From Psychrobacter glacincola (GTDB lineage: Bacteria; Pseudomonadota; Gammaproteobacteria; Pseudomonadales; Moraxellaceae): a DNA stretch of 64,000 nucleotides. This document shows, piece by piece, positions 9,373 to 18,300 of this stretch. Each line of letters begins with the position of its first letter. Positions within the stretch are counted from its first letter, which is position 1. The stretch is taken from NCBI GenBank assembly GCA_001411745.2, contig LIQB01000003.2, forward strand, positions 329,743 to 393,742, written 5' to 3'. Under the pieces are notes generated by a model that had not been told where the DNA came from, did not search any database, and was given only the letters and a program-made list of their open reading frames with translations. Both the position numbers and the translations under genes were made by a program.

Positions 9373-9392
9373 AGAGATTCAAAGAGACATTC

Positions 9393-10529
9393 ATGAAAAT
9401 TTTAATTGCTCCCGACTCATTTAAAGAAAGCTTAGACGCACTGGATGTTTGCCACGCCATTCAATCTGGCTTCAGCCAAGTGTTTCCAGAGGCTGATTAT
9501 AAGCTATTGCCGATGGCTGATGGCGGCGAAGGCACGTCTTCGGTACTGTCTTATGTATTGGGTGGACGCTGGAAAGAAGTGGTGGTCAATGATCCACTGA
9601 TGAGACCGATAACGGCAAAGTATTTGTTATTGCCCGACGCTACGGCTGTCATTGAAGTTGCTCAAGCGTGCGGATTACATCTACTGACAAGCGATGAACG
9701 CAATCCTGTGATTGCTAGCAGTTACGGTGTCGGCGAGCTGATTGCTGATGCGTTAGAAGAAGGGGCTAAACGTATCGTGATTGGTCTAGGTGGTAGCGCA
9801 ACCAATGATGCAGGTCTTGGCATGCTAATGGCATTAGGCATCACATTTCACGATATCGATGGCACTCTACTCACTCATGGTGGTGGCGCACTTGCCAGCC
9901 TACATAGGCTTGATAATATAAATCTTCATGCAAAGGTATTAGACACAGTGTTTGAAGTCGCTTGTGATGTGACCAATCCATTATGTGGTCTTTTGGGTGC
10001 GAGCGCAGTGTTTGGTCCACAAAAAGGCGCTTGTGCAGAGCAAGTCAAAGCCTTAGACAAAGCACTCAGTCACTTTGCCACCATGTGCGGTCATCACGGT
10101 TATGAGGACTGCCAACATGTCGAAGGCGCTGGCGCTGCTGGCGGTCTTGGCTACGCGATGATGACGTTCTTTCAAGCTCAGCTAAAATCAGGCTTTGACA
10201 CAGTTGCTGAGGTGGCTCACCTGTCACAGCATATCGCAGAGGCTGATCTCGTCATCACTGGTGAAGGCAAGCTCGATGCGCAAACAGCCATGGGTAAAGT
10301 GGCAGGTGGTATCAGTCAGCTTGCCAAAGCCAGCCATACGCCAGTCATTGCTATTTGTGGTAGTGTTGACGGACTCAAACCTGCGCAAACCAGCCAGTTC
10401 GAGGTCATCATGCCCAGTATTCAAAAAGTAGATACCATTGAAAACGTACTGAGTCAGGCTTATGACAATATTGAAACCACGGCTGTCAATATCGCTGCGA
10501 GTATCAAACTTGGGCAAAATCTGAAATAA
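9393..10529 (+). CDS. glxK: Glycerate 2-kinase, type I
   Basis: Phosphorylates glycerate to 2-phosphoglycerate, feeding it into lower glycolysis. The N-terminus MKILIAPDSFKESLDAL, the glycine-rich GLGGSATNDAGLGML, CDVTNPLCG, GAGAAGGLGYA and ITGEGKLDAQTAMGK are all typical of the GarK/GlxK family; 378 residues is full length. It forms a two-gene unit with the upstream permease (20 bp gap). No sugar-diacid regulator is adjacent. Confidence 0.95.
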   Translation: MKILIAPDSFKESLDALDVCHAIQSGFSQVFPEADYKLLPMADGGEGTSSVLSYVLGGRWKEVVVNDPLMRPITAKYLLLPDATAVIEVAQACGLHLLTSDERNPVIASSYGVGELIADALEEGAKRIVIGLGGSATNDAGLGMLMALGITFHDIDGTLLTHGGGALASLHRLDNINLHAKVLDTVFEVACDVTNPLCGLLGASAVFGPQKGACAEQVKALDKALSHFATMCGHHGYEDCQHVEGAGAAGGLGYAMMTFFQAQLKSGFDTVAEVAHLSQHIAEADLVITGEGKLDAQTAMGKVAGGISQLAKASHTPVIAICGSVDGLKPAQTSQFEVIMPSIQKVDTIENVLSQAYDNIETTAVNIAASIKLGQNLK

Positions 10530-10544
10530 CGATAGTCTATTAAA

Positions 10545-10576
10545 TGTACAGCTATTTAACCTTTGATAGCTGTGCA
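10545..10576. terminator. Probable bidirectional terminator between glycerate kinase and lysR-type gene
   Basis: Eleven-bp inverted repeat with one wobble (10545-10555 with 10566-10576), located between converging genes. T-rich sequence follows on the plus strand. Confidence 0.6.
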
Positions 10577-10599
10577 TTTATCATTCATTCTCAAAATAT

Positions 10600-11469
10600 C
10601 TATAACCATTTTTTTACTTCATCAATGACAGTATGCAGTCTATTAGAGAGTGCATGCTGTCGTCTTACCGCAAGATATAGCGTCTCGCTAACGGCAACAG
10701 GCAGATGATGACTGTTAATCAGCTCAGGCTTTGGATAAGCAGCCACTGCATGTGCAGGTAGCACGGTAAAGCCTATACCCCTACTCACTGGCTCTAAGAT
10801 TAAACCAATCTGATTAGAAAAGCCTTTTTTCTCAAAATCATTGATATGCTGGAATTGCTCATAATTGGCAGTCAGTAGCATACCTGCATGATGTGCACCA
10901 TCTGGATGATCAATAAAACCAAGCTCGGTGAGATGCTCCCAGCTCGGTTTTACCGTAGTTGCAGGTGTCACTAATATTAGCGCTTCTTGAGCCATAGACT
11001 TACAACTGACTGTCTCATCATCTGAGACATCCGTCATAAAACCAATGTCAATCTCATGATTAGCAAGTGCCTTCTCTATATCAGAATTTGGAGCAAAGCG
11101 ATAATCAATCACTAGCTTTGGATGCTGCTGTTGTAAGGTCAAAAGCTGCGGATATAGCTTGAGTCCCACACTACCAGGCGACATCAAACGCACCAATCCT
11201 TCATAATGAGGATCTTCACCGATACGCTGCTCCAGATTTGATAAGCGCTGCAATATCTCGCCTGCTTCTTTATAGAGCTGCTCACCTGCATTGGTCAATG
11301 AGAACTGCTTTCCTTGACGAATCAGTAAGTCTGTGTCCAACTGATCTTCTAGCTTACGTATGTGCTGACTCACGCCAGATTGGGTCATGTGTAAGCGTTC
11401 AGCCGTACGAGTAAAGTGCCCGAACTCGGCAAGCGCACAAAAAGTGCGCAACCATATGATATTTATCAT
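10600..11469 (-). CDS. LysR family transcriptional regulator
   Basis: A 289-residue LysR-type regulator. The N-terminal winged helix-turn-helix covers about residues 1-60 (WLRTFCALAEFGHFTRTAERLHMTQ pattern, then QSGVSQHIRKLEDQL), followed by a substrate-binding domain. It is divergent from the VOC gene at 11577 with 107 bp between, the standard LysR arrangement, so it probably controls that gene and itself. The effector is unknown. Confidence 0.92.
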   Translation of the reverse strand: MINIIWLRTFCALAEFGHFTRTAERLHMTQSGVSQHIRKLEDQLDTDLLIRQGKQFSLTNAGEQLYKEAGEILQRLSNLEQRIGEDPHYEGLVRLMSPGSVGLKLYPQLLTLQQQHPKLVIDYRFAPNSDIEKALANHEIDIGFMTDVSDDETVSCKSMAQEALILVTPATTVKPSWEHLTELGFIDHPDGAHHAGMLLTANYEQFQHINDFEKKGFSNQIGLILEPVSRGIGFTVLPAHAVAAYPKPELINSHHLPVAVSETLYLAVRRQHALSNRLHTVIDEVKKWL

Positions 11470-11504
11470 TACGTTTAATACTTATTTATATAATATTTGA
11501 TAAT

Positions 11505-11533
11505 TTTACATAATAATCGTATGTTTGTATACT
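11505..11533 (+). promoter_or_regulatory. Predicted promoter of the VOC gene
   Basis: TTTACA (11505-11510), 17-bp spacer and TATACT (11528-11533) lie in the lysR/VOC divergent gap. A LysR-regulated site would overlap the same A/T-rich region. Confidence 0.65.
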
Positions 11534-11576
11534 GGCCTCACGTTAAATAAGAGTACAACTAACAGGAGCAAAAGCT

Positions 11577-12077
11577 ATGAACAACGTTTATCCAAGGAGT
11601 TTTTCGCACATCGGCCTTTCAGTTCCCGACCTAGAAGCCGCCGTAAAATTTTATACTGAAGTAATGGGTTGGTACACCATCATGGAGCCAACAGAGATTG
11701 TTGAAGATAATAGCCCGATTGGTGAGATGTGTACTGAAGTATTCGGTTCAGGTTGGGGCAGCTTCCGTATTGCTCACCTATCTACTGGTGACCGTATCGG
11801 TGTTGAGATTTTTGAATTTAAAAATCAAGAAAACCCTGAAAATAACTTTGAATATTGGAAAACAGGTATCTTTCACTTTTGTGTTCAAGATCCAAATGTT
11901 GAAGAGTTGGCTGAGCGCATCGTTGCAGCAGGCGGTAAAAAGCGTATGGAAAAACCACGCTATTATTACCCTGGTGAAAAACCTTACCGCATGATCTATA
12001 TGGAAGACCCGTTTGGTAATATCGTCGAGATATACAGCCACAGCTACGAGCTTATCTATAGCGAAGGCGCATACTAA
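11577..12077 (+). CDS. VOC (glyoxalase/dioxygenase) superfamily protein
   Basis: A 166-residue protein with two beta-alpha-beta-beta-beta repeats of the vicinal oxygen chelate fold. Likely metal ligands are His11 (SHIGLSVPDLEAAVKFY), a Glu in GVEIFEF, a His in GIFHFCVQD and Glu151 (PFGNIVEIYSH). This is the layout of glyoxalase I, extradiol dioxygenases and related enzymes; the substrate cannot be read from sequence. A good ribosome site AGGAG (11564-11568) fixes the start. Divergent from a LysR gene, with its own promoter and terminator. Confidence 0.88.
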   Translation: MNNVYPRSFSHIGLSVPDLEAAVKFYTEVMGWYTIMEPTEIVEDNSPIGEMCTEVFGSGWGSFRIAHLSTGDRIGVEIFEFKNQENPENNFEYWKTGIFHFCVQDPNVEELAERIVAAGGKKRMEKPRYYYPGEKPYRMIYMEDPFGNIVEIYSHSYELIYSEGAY

Positions 12078-12130
12078 ACTCAGTGTAAATACAGCTTAAT
12101 ACAGCCTTGGCTTGTATCTGACTGATAAAC

Positions 12131-12167
12131 AAATAGCGACCTCAGAATATGAGATCGCTATTTTTAT
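12131..12167 (+). terminator. Intrinsic terminator after the VOC gene
   Basis: Fourteen-bp inverted repeat with one mismatch (12131-12144 with 12150-12163), core TAGCG/CGCTA, followed by T-rich sequence. Confidence 0.85.
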
Positions 12168-12279
12168 TTGTCTGCTTTCTACATGAGCAACCTATTATAT
12201 AAGAGGTAAGCCATGCTACTATTTAGGTAGCTATACATAGCATCTGCCAAACGAAACAACCCATTATCAAGGATGATAA

Positions 12280-13092
12280 ATGACAAACTCTGACGTTGCC
12301 TTAGCCATGGACGACTTTCTCGTTATTAGAAAAGACGATAGAAAAAGTGGCGTGGTCACTCTCACCTTAAACCGACCAAAGCAATTCAATGCCTTATCCG
12401 TTGAGCTACTCTCTGCGCTACAAGCGGAACTGGACAGTATCGCTCAAGATGACAATATCCGTGTAGTCGTCATTGCAGCAAATGGTAAAGCGTTTTGTGC
12501 CGGTCACAATCTAAAAGAGATGCGCGCACATTCAGATGAAGCCTTTCAGCGCGCCCTATTCCAACAATGCAGTCACATGATGCTCACTATTAATCGTATG
12601 CCGCAAGTCGTCATTGCAAAGGTGCAAGGCATTGCGACAGCAGCAGGATGCCAGCTAGTCGCAGCTTGTGATTTGGCCGTTGCCTCTAATGAAGCCAAAT
12701 TTGCCACTTCAGGGATAAACGTTGGGCTTTTTTGCTCCACGCCTGCTGTAGCCGTCAGTCGTAATCTACCTCGTAAGCAAGCGTTTGAGATGCTGATTAC
12801 TGGTGAATTTATCGATGCACATACTGCCTTGCAATATGGATTGATCAATCGAGTAGCGCCAGCGGGACAATTAGAGCAAGTCTTGCAGTCTTTAATCACA
12901 GCTATCACCGCCAAATCTCCAGTAGCGGTAAGAACTGGCAAAGATATGTTTTATAAGCAATTGAATATGAGCGTCGAAGATGCTTATGACTATTCCAGTG
13001 AAGTGATGACTTGTAATATGATGGCAGACGATGTGAGTGAAGGTATTGACGCCTTTGTTGAGAAGCGCCAAGCGGTATGGAAAGGATGCTAA
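12280..13092 (+). CDS. Enoyl-CoA hydratase/isomerase family protein (ECHDC3-like)
   Basis: Crotonase-fold protein of 270 residues. The oxyanion-hole motifs are FCAGHNLKEMRAH (about residues 71-83) and the GIATAAGCQLVAACDLAVA block (about 113-131), followed by GLFCSTPAVAVSR and ITGEFIDAHTALQYGLIN. The wording of these motifs is closest to the ECHDC3 branch of the family. Whether it hydrates enoyl-CoA or has another acyl-CoA activity is open. Ribosome site AAGGA precedes the ATG. Monocistronic, with a strong terminator. Confidence 0.92.
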   Translation: MTNSDVALAMDDFLVIRKDDRKSGVVTLTLNRPKQFNALSVELLSALQAELDSIAQDDNIRVVVIAANGKAFCAGHNLKEMRAHSDEAFQRALFQQCSHMMLTINRMPQVVIAKVQGIATAAGCQLVAACDLAVASNEAKFATSGINVGLFCSTPAVAVSRNLPRKQAFEMLITGEFIDAHTALQYGLINRVAPAGQLEQVLQSLITAITAKSPVAVRTGKDMFYKQLNMSVEDAYDYSSEVMTCNMMADDVSEGIDAFVEKRQAVWKGC

Positions 13093-13205
13093 TCACTATG
13101 ATATTAGCCGCTATATCGCTTAGCTGACGTTATACAGAATTTGCTTGGTTTAGAAAACTAGCATACTCCTTATCACTCATTGAGCCAGCTTACTGATAAG
13201 CATAA

Positions 13206-13237
13206 AAAAGGCCATGATAGCGATATCATGGCCTTTT
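13206..13237. terminator. Bidirectional terminator between enoyl-CoA hydratase and ridA
   Basis: Perfect 14-bp inverted repeat (13206-13219 with 13224-13237) with a GCGA tetraloop, A run upstream and T-rich downstream, between converging genes. Confidence 0.92.
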
Positions 13238-13264
13238 GTTTTCATACAAATACTACAAGCCGTT

Positions 13265-13606
13265 TTACTCAGCAGCGATAGCTATCATCTCAACCAACAG
13301 CTCAGGACGTGCCAATGCAGACTCGCCACAAGCACGAGCTGGCGGCTGAATGCCTTCAAACCACTGGTCATAGACTTCATTCATAGCAGCAAAGTCTGCC
13401 ATGTCTTTTATCCAAACCGTTACTGACAGTAGTTTTGATTTATCGCTACCCACTTCTTCTAATAACGTTTGGATTTTCTCCAAACAAGTCAATGTTTGCG
13501 CTTTGATATCGTCTTCTGCATTACCTACCTGACCACACAAATAGATAGTCTGGTTATGGATTACGGTTTTACTCATACGTTGATTGCTATGTAGCTTCTT
13601 AATCAT
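13265..13606 (-). CDS. RidA family imine/enamine deaminase
   Basis: Small trimeric protein (113 residues) that hydrolyses reactive imines such as those released by amino-acid oxidases and PLP enzymes. Motifs: MSKTVIHNQTIYLCGQVG, and a C-terminal segment with Arg in PPARACGESALARP and Glu in LLVEMIAIAAE, equivalent to the substrate-binding Arg and catalytic Glu of RidA. I start it at the ATG at 13604-13606, which has AAGG eight bases upstream, instead of a TTG five codons earlier. It is 56 bp downstream of the D-amino-acid dehydrogenase gene and probably co-transcribed. Confidence 0.92.
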   Translation of the reverse strand: MIKKLHSNQRMSKTVIHNQTIYLCGQVGNAEDDIKAQTLTCLEKIQTLLEEVGSDKSKLLSVTVWIKDMADFAAMNEVYDQWFEGIQPPARACGESALARPELLVEMIAIAAE

Positions 13607-13662
13607 CTTATATACCTTCAATTTATTAATTTAAGTCTGTGCTAAATCTGTCAAATGCGCTG

Positions 13663-14910
13663 TTAATTAGAAAAACGCTGGGCACTGAATGGCGCAACAT
13701 CTACTAATAATGGCTTGTCATGAATCATCTCTTCAACCAGACGCCCTGTCATAGGCCCTAAAGTGAAACCCTGATGACTGTGGCCAAAGGCAAACCATAG
13801 CTTTTCATGCTTGTCTGCAGGACCAATAACTGGCTTCATATCAGGCATACAAGGACGTGATCCTGCCCATGCTTCGCTCTCAACCGCATCTTCTAATGGT
13901 AAGATTTTTCTTGCCAGCTTCAGAACCGTTTTTAATTGACCAAAGTTCTTTGGTGCATCCATCGTAGTCATCTCAGCACCAGTCGTGATACGGATACCCT
14001 GCTGCATTGGACCCATCACAAAGCCTTTGTCCATATCAAACATACTGTGGTTGATGGTGTTCTTTTCCGTCACTTTGAAATGCTGATGATAACCACGCAT
14101 TGGGAACAATGGCAAATTATAACCAAGTGGTCTGATCAAGTCGTTCGACCATGGACCTGCTGCGATAACCAACTTATCACTATAATAAGTGTCATTATCA
14201 GTAATGATTTTCCAACCTTCACCGTCTTGTACGATTTCTTTTACATCGCTCTCTTTAATTGTACCGCCCATCTCTTGGAAGTTTTTCGCATAGGCTTTTA
14301 CTAGCGAGCTTGGGTTCGATACTTGCCAAGAGTTTTTCCAATGAATCGCACCAACGAAACCTTCAAAATTAGCGCTAGGCTCCATGGCTTTTAGCGCTTC
14401 AAGGTTTAGTACGTTATGCTCAACGCCTTGATTGCGCGCATCAATGGCTGATGCTTGTGCTTCTTTAAACGTTTCTTCCGAGCGATGCAATTGCAACCAG
14501 CCGTCACGAGTGATTAGTTCGTCAGCACCAGATGCTGAAATCATTGTCTGATGCTCACTGGTACAATGCGCGATCAGTGTCTGCCATTCTGATTCTATTT
14601 TTTTGACCGAAGCGGGCGTAGAGTATTTCCAGTACTGTAGCAGCGCTTGATGGTAACGCAAAATTGCTGGAATACGATAGCGAATATCAGTGCCTTGGTT
14701 CGGCAATACTCTGATCATTTCAGTCAGTTGACGAGGAAAAGGATGGGTATGAATGGCTTCGCGCTGAATCAATCCTGCATTGCCATACGAGGTCTCTGAC
14801 CCTGGCAACTTCTTGTCTAACATCAGTACTTTTGAATTATTTTTTTGTAAATGCCACGCGACTGACGTGCCAACCATACCTGCACCGATAACGATCACTT
14901 CATAGCGCAT
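13663..14910 (-). CDS. dadA: FAD-dependent D-amino-acid dehydrogenase family (DadA-like)
   Basis: A 415-residue flavoprotein of the DAO family. The N-terminal dinucleotide-binding motif VIVIGAGMVGTSVAWHL is followed by the glycine/arginine-containing stretch around GSETSYGNAGLIQ, and the C-terminus has GSRPCMPDMKPVIG and the FAFGHSHQGFTLGPMTGRL block that closes over FAD. This is the DadA small-subunit pattern: oxidation of D-amino acids to imines that hydrolyse to 2-oxo acids, at the membrane. Pairing with a RidA gene fits imine production. Other DAO-family substrates cannot be excluded. Ribosome site AAGGAT precedes the ATG. Confidence 0.88.
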   Translation of the reverse strand: MRYEVIVIGAGMVGTSVAWHLQKNNSKVLMLDKKLPGSETSYGNAGLIQREAIHTHPFPRQLTEMIRVLPNQGTDIRYRIPAILRYHQALLQYWKYSTPASVKKIESEWQTLIAHCTSEHQTMISASGADELITRDGWLQLHRSEETFKEAQASAIDARNQGVEHNVLNLEALKAMEPSANFEGFVGAIHWKNSWQVSNPSSLVKAYAKNFQEMGGTIKESDVKEIVQDGEGWKIITDNDTYYSDKLVIAAGPWSNDLIRPLGYNLPLFPMRGYHQHFKVTEKNTINHSMFDMDKGFVMGPMQQGIRITTGAEMTTMDAPKNFGQLKTVLKLARKILPLEDAVESEAWAGSRPCMPDMKPVIGPADKHEKLWFAFGHSHQGFTLGPMTGRLVEEMIHDKPLLVDVAPFSAQRFSN

Positions 14911-15302
14911 AACCTATCCTTTTCTTATGGTGTTAATACAGAGTATCTAATATGAGGGTCTAACGGAATAAGGTGGTAATAGTAACGCATTGAGCTGAAT
15001 ATTAAACCCCAATCTCATAAATATTTTTGCTATTAAATACTTTTGGTTATGGGGTTTTTGAAAAGGTATTTTTGATAGGAATAATGAGAGTTTGGGTGAT
15101 AAAATAGTAATGATTAGCCATCATTTTTAAAAATACTAGATGCGACTTAGTGCTATCAATTTCTGTGCTATAGTTTGGTATTTTTTTTAATTTATAAATG
15201 ATCAGCCGCCTAAGCATTTTAATTATAAAGTCTGATAAACAGTATTTATGATGTGCCAGCAAGGTCAGGGCTAATATTTTGATGATTTGGAAGGTTTAAC
15301 AA
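14911..15302. other. Intergenic region, 392 bp, A/T-rich
   Basis: No credible gene. It must hold the divergent promoters of dadA-ridA and of the large helicase gene. A TGC-extended -10 TATAGT at 15169-15174 without a clear -35 is the best candidate for the helicase gene. An 8-bp repeat AAACCCCA/TGGGGTTT (15004-15011 with 15051-15058) encloses a long loop and is weak. The reading frame on the minus strand at 15047-15262 starts with TTG and has no ribosome site. Confidence 0.5.
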
Positions 15303-18300
15303 ATGAGTATTTACGCACAAAGACTGGCCTCTCAAATTGAGTTCATCAAGCAGTGTGCTTTGATGAAAAAAGCGCCTACTCAAGATTTTGCTAAACACAG
15401 TGATTTCACTTGTACCGAGGAGCAATTATTAGGCTTGCCGGGTATCAATCTTAACATCACCGACGATACCTCAGAGGACGTTTGGCTCCGTTTAGAGCGA
15501 TTGCGTGAAAACTCAGCACCTAAACCCAACAGCGCACTGTTAGCACATTGGTTAAAGTTTCCAGCCAAATTTAGCGAACCACCGTCACTAAAAGAAAAAG
15601 CATCTGTGCAATCATTCATAGATGATGGTCTTTTGTCCTCGGGCGCTACAGAGGTATTCACTCCGTTTGAAGTTGAAAATAATCATAAAAATGAATCGTT
15701 AGATTCAGACGAGACATTAAAGACAGAAGTTTATTTAAAAGATTTCTCTGAAAGAGAAGCTTTACAAGAGGAATATAACAATTACCTCAAAGATATTTGG
15801 AAACCTTGGCTAGCAGAAGAAAAGCTCGTTCGCCAAAGCATTGCTTTGTATTCTAGTCTATTCATGCTTAACCAACAGCTTCAGGGCAATCTCGCTGATG
15901 CACAGTTAGAGTTGGTGTGGGGTGTGGGTATTGCCACACGAAAAAGCACGGACGATGAGCAGAGTAGCAAGCAGATAAAGTATCCACTATTGACGCAATC
16001 TGTTGAAATCACCTTAGATCAAAAGACAATGGCATTACTCATCAAGCCTACCCTATCTGCTCCCACGCTTGAAACGGAGCCTTTTTCTATAGAAGAAAAT
16101 CAGGGTTTAGCGAAGTTATTAAAGAACAGCAAAGATTTTTATGATTCAGAAGATGTGTCCTTAAGTCCTTTTTTACCGAGTAGCTATGAGCCTATCTTAA
16201 AATCAGCGGTTACTTTGCTTGACTCCTCTGGCGTTTATCAACCAGATCATACTAGTGCAGATGATCGAAAAATCCCTAAAGCGCAAAACAACCTGATTGT
16301 TACTGACACATGGGTCATTATGGCGCGTCCTAGAAGTAACAATATCTTTTTGCAAGACTTAAACAACTTATCCATTCAGCTAGAATCGGTCACTGACATT
16401 GATTTACCGAGCGCCCTTAAGGCAATGCTGACAGAGCCTGCTACAGAAAACAAAGAAAATATACTGCCTGCTTATCGTGGTTTGTCTATGGTGAGTGGCA
16501 GTGATAGCTATATCGGCACGCCAGCCGAGCTATATTTCCCCAAAGCGTTCAACGATGAACAAGTACAAATCATACAGCAGTTAGAGGTCCACGATGGAGT
16601 CGTCGTTCAAGGCCCGCCCGGCACAGGTAAGACCCATACTATTGCTAATGTCATTTGTCATTACTTAGCACTTGGCAAGCGGGTACTGGTCACATCGATG
16701 AAAGACCCCGCGCTAAAGGTACTACAAGGACAACTGCCTGAATCTATTCGCCCGCTCGCCGTTAGCCTACTGACCAGTGAAAACGAGGGTCTAAAGCAGT
16801 TTGAACATACCATCAAAAAAATATCGAGCGAAGTATCTAGTATCAATCGCGAGGCCTACAAAAAAGACATCCTCATGTTTGACAATCAAATTGATACCAT
16901 CCATGCACAGTTGGCCAGCACTGATCATAAAATTACGGCTTGGGCACGGTTGAACCTTGATGATATCACTATCGATAATGAAACTATCAAGCCCATAGAT
17001 GCCGCGACTGAGGTTGCTCAAAACAGACAGCTTACCGAAAGCTTTCCCGATAAGTTGGGTATCGAAGAGACCTTTAAACCTCGATTTACTCATGCTGATA
17101 TCACAGCCCTAAAAGACGCAAGAGTAAGCCTCGGCAGTGATTTGAGTTATCTTAATAAAAAAATTCCTGCCGTTGCAGACATGCCTCCTACCAACGCTAT
17201 CAAGCAACTTCATAAGGATTTAAGCTATCTCAATGAGTCACAAGCAGCTGAGCAGCAAGGAGAATTGCCAAGCTTAATCAATGACAGTGCTAGTACAATA
17301 AATATTGCTCAGGAAATCACTGCTAATACATCTCGTCTAACTGACCTACTACAAAAAATTGTCGCGGCTGGGCAGCGCTGGACGACGGATATTCAACAGC
17401 ATTTAGCTAATGAGACTAAGCAAGACATTATCGGCCATCTCACTATACTGAACGATGAGATCAAAGTGCTTTTTGATGAGAGAACTATTTATTTAACCAA
17501 ACCTATTACAATGGCTGATGATTTTGATAAAAATCCAGAGCTCGTTGACGCGGTGAAGAATTTATCTGAAGGCAAAAAGTCATTTGGTCTCGCTGGGATT
17601 TTTGGCAAATCTGCTGAAAAGAAAAACCTTGAGTCTATTACGATAGTCTCGTCAGCACCATCAAGTACGGCAGACTGGCAGTATATATCCAGCTTTATAG
17701 CATTTAGAAAAAAATCTCAAGCGCTTATCCTTCGCTGGAACGCTTTATCAAATGAGCTGTCCTTACCGATATTTGAGGTATCGCCCAATAATCTGTCTGC
17801 GTTACATTCAGCCGTTCATCTATACGATGAAATCGTTGCTAGTCACAACTTGCAGCACAGTATCAAGCAGGCGTTAAGCACTATATTCGTAGATTGGAGT
17901 GTTATTTCTGCAGCACCTTATGACAAAGATACTTTGATTGAAATTGAGAGTGTTCTTAAACAACATTTAAAGAGACATAATCTGGCTGAAAGTCTCACGT
18001 TAAAAGAAACCTTACTTACTAATCTTGCCGACTGCAAAGGGTCAATTAGTGAAAAAATGATGGCCTTTGTCACTCAAAATATTGGTGATCCGAGTTTATC
18101 TGACGATGAGTTACAAACAGACTATCAAGAACTGTTGAGTGAGCTGCAACGAGTAAATAACCTTGCAACAGACTTACAGACAGTCGCTGACGTTACCCAA
18201 CTCATTGAAAATAACGGTGCACCACTTTGGGCGAAGAAATTGCGTTATGAACCTCATAATAATTCTCAAGACACCTTGGCATCAGATAACTGGCAGCAGA

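Noticed and set aside
15004..15058. AAACCCCA/TGGGGTTT inverted repeat as a terminator
   Set aside because: The loop of about 39 nt is too long and it is upstream, not downstream, of both neighbouring genes.
15047..15262. 71-codon minus-strand frame in the dadA/helicase gap
   Set aside because: TTG start, no ribosome site, A/T-rich composition expected to give hydrophobic-looking chance frames.
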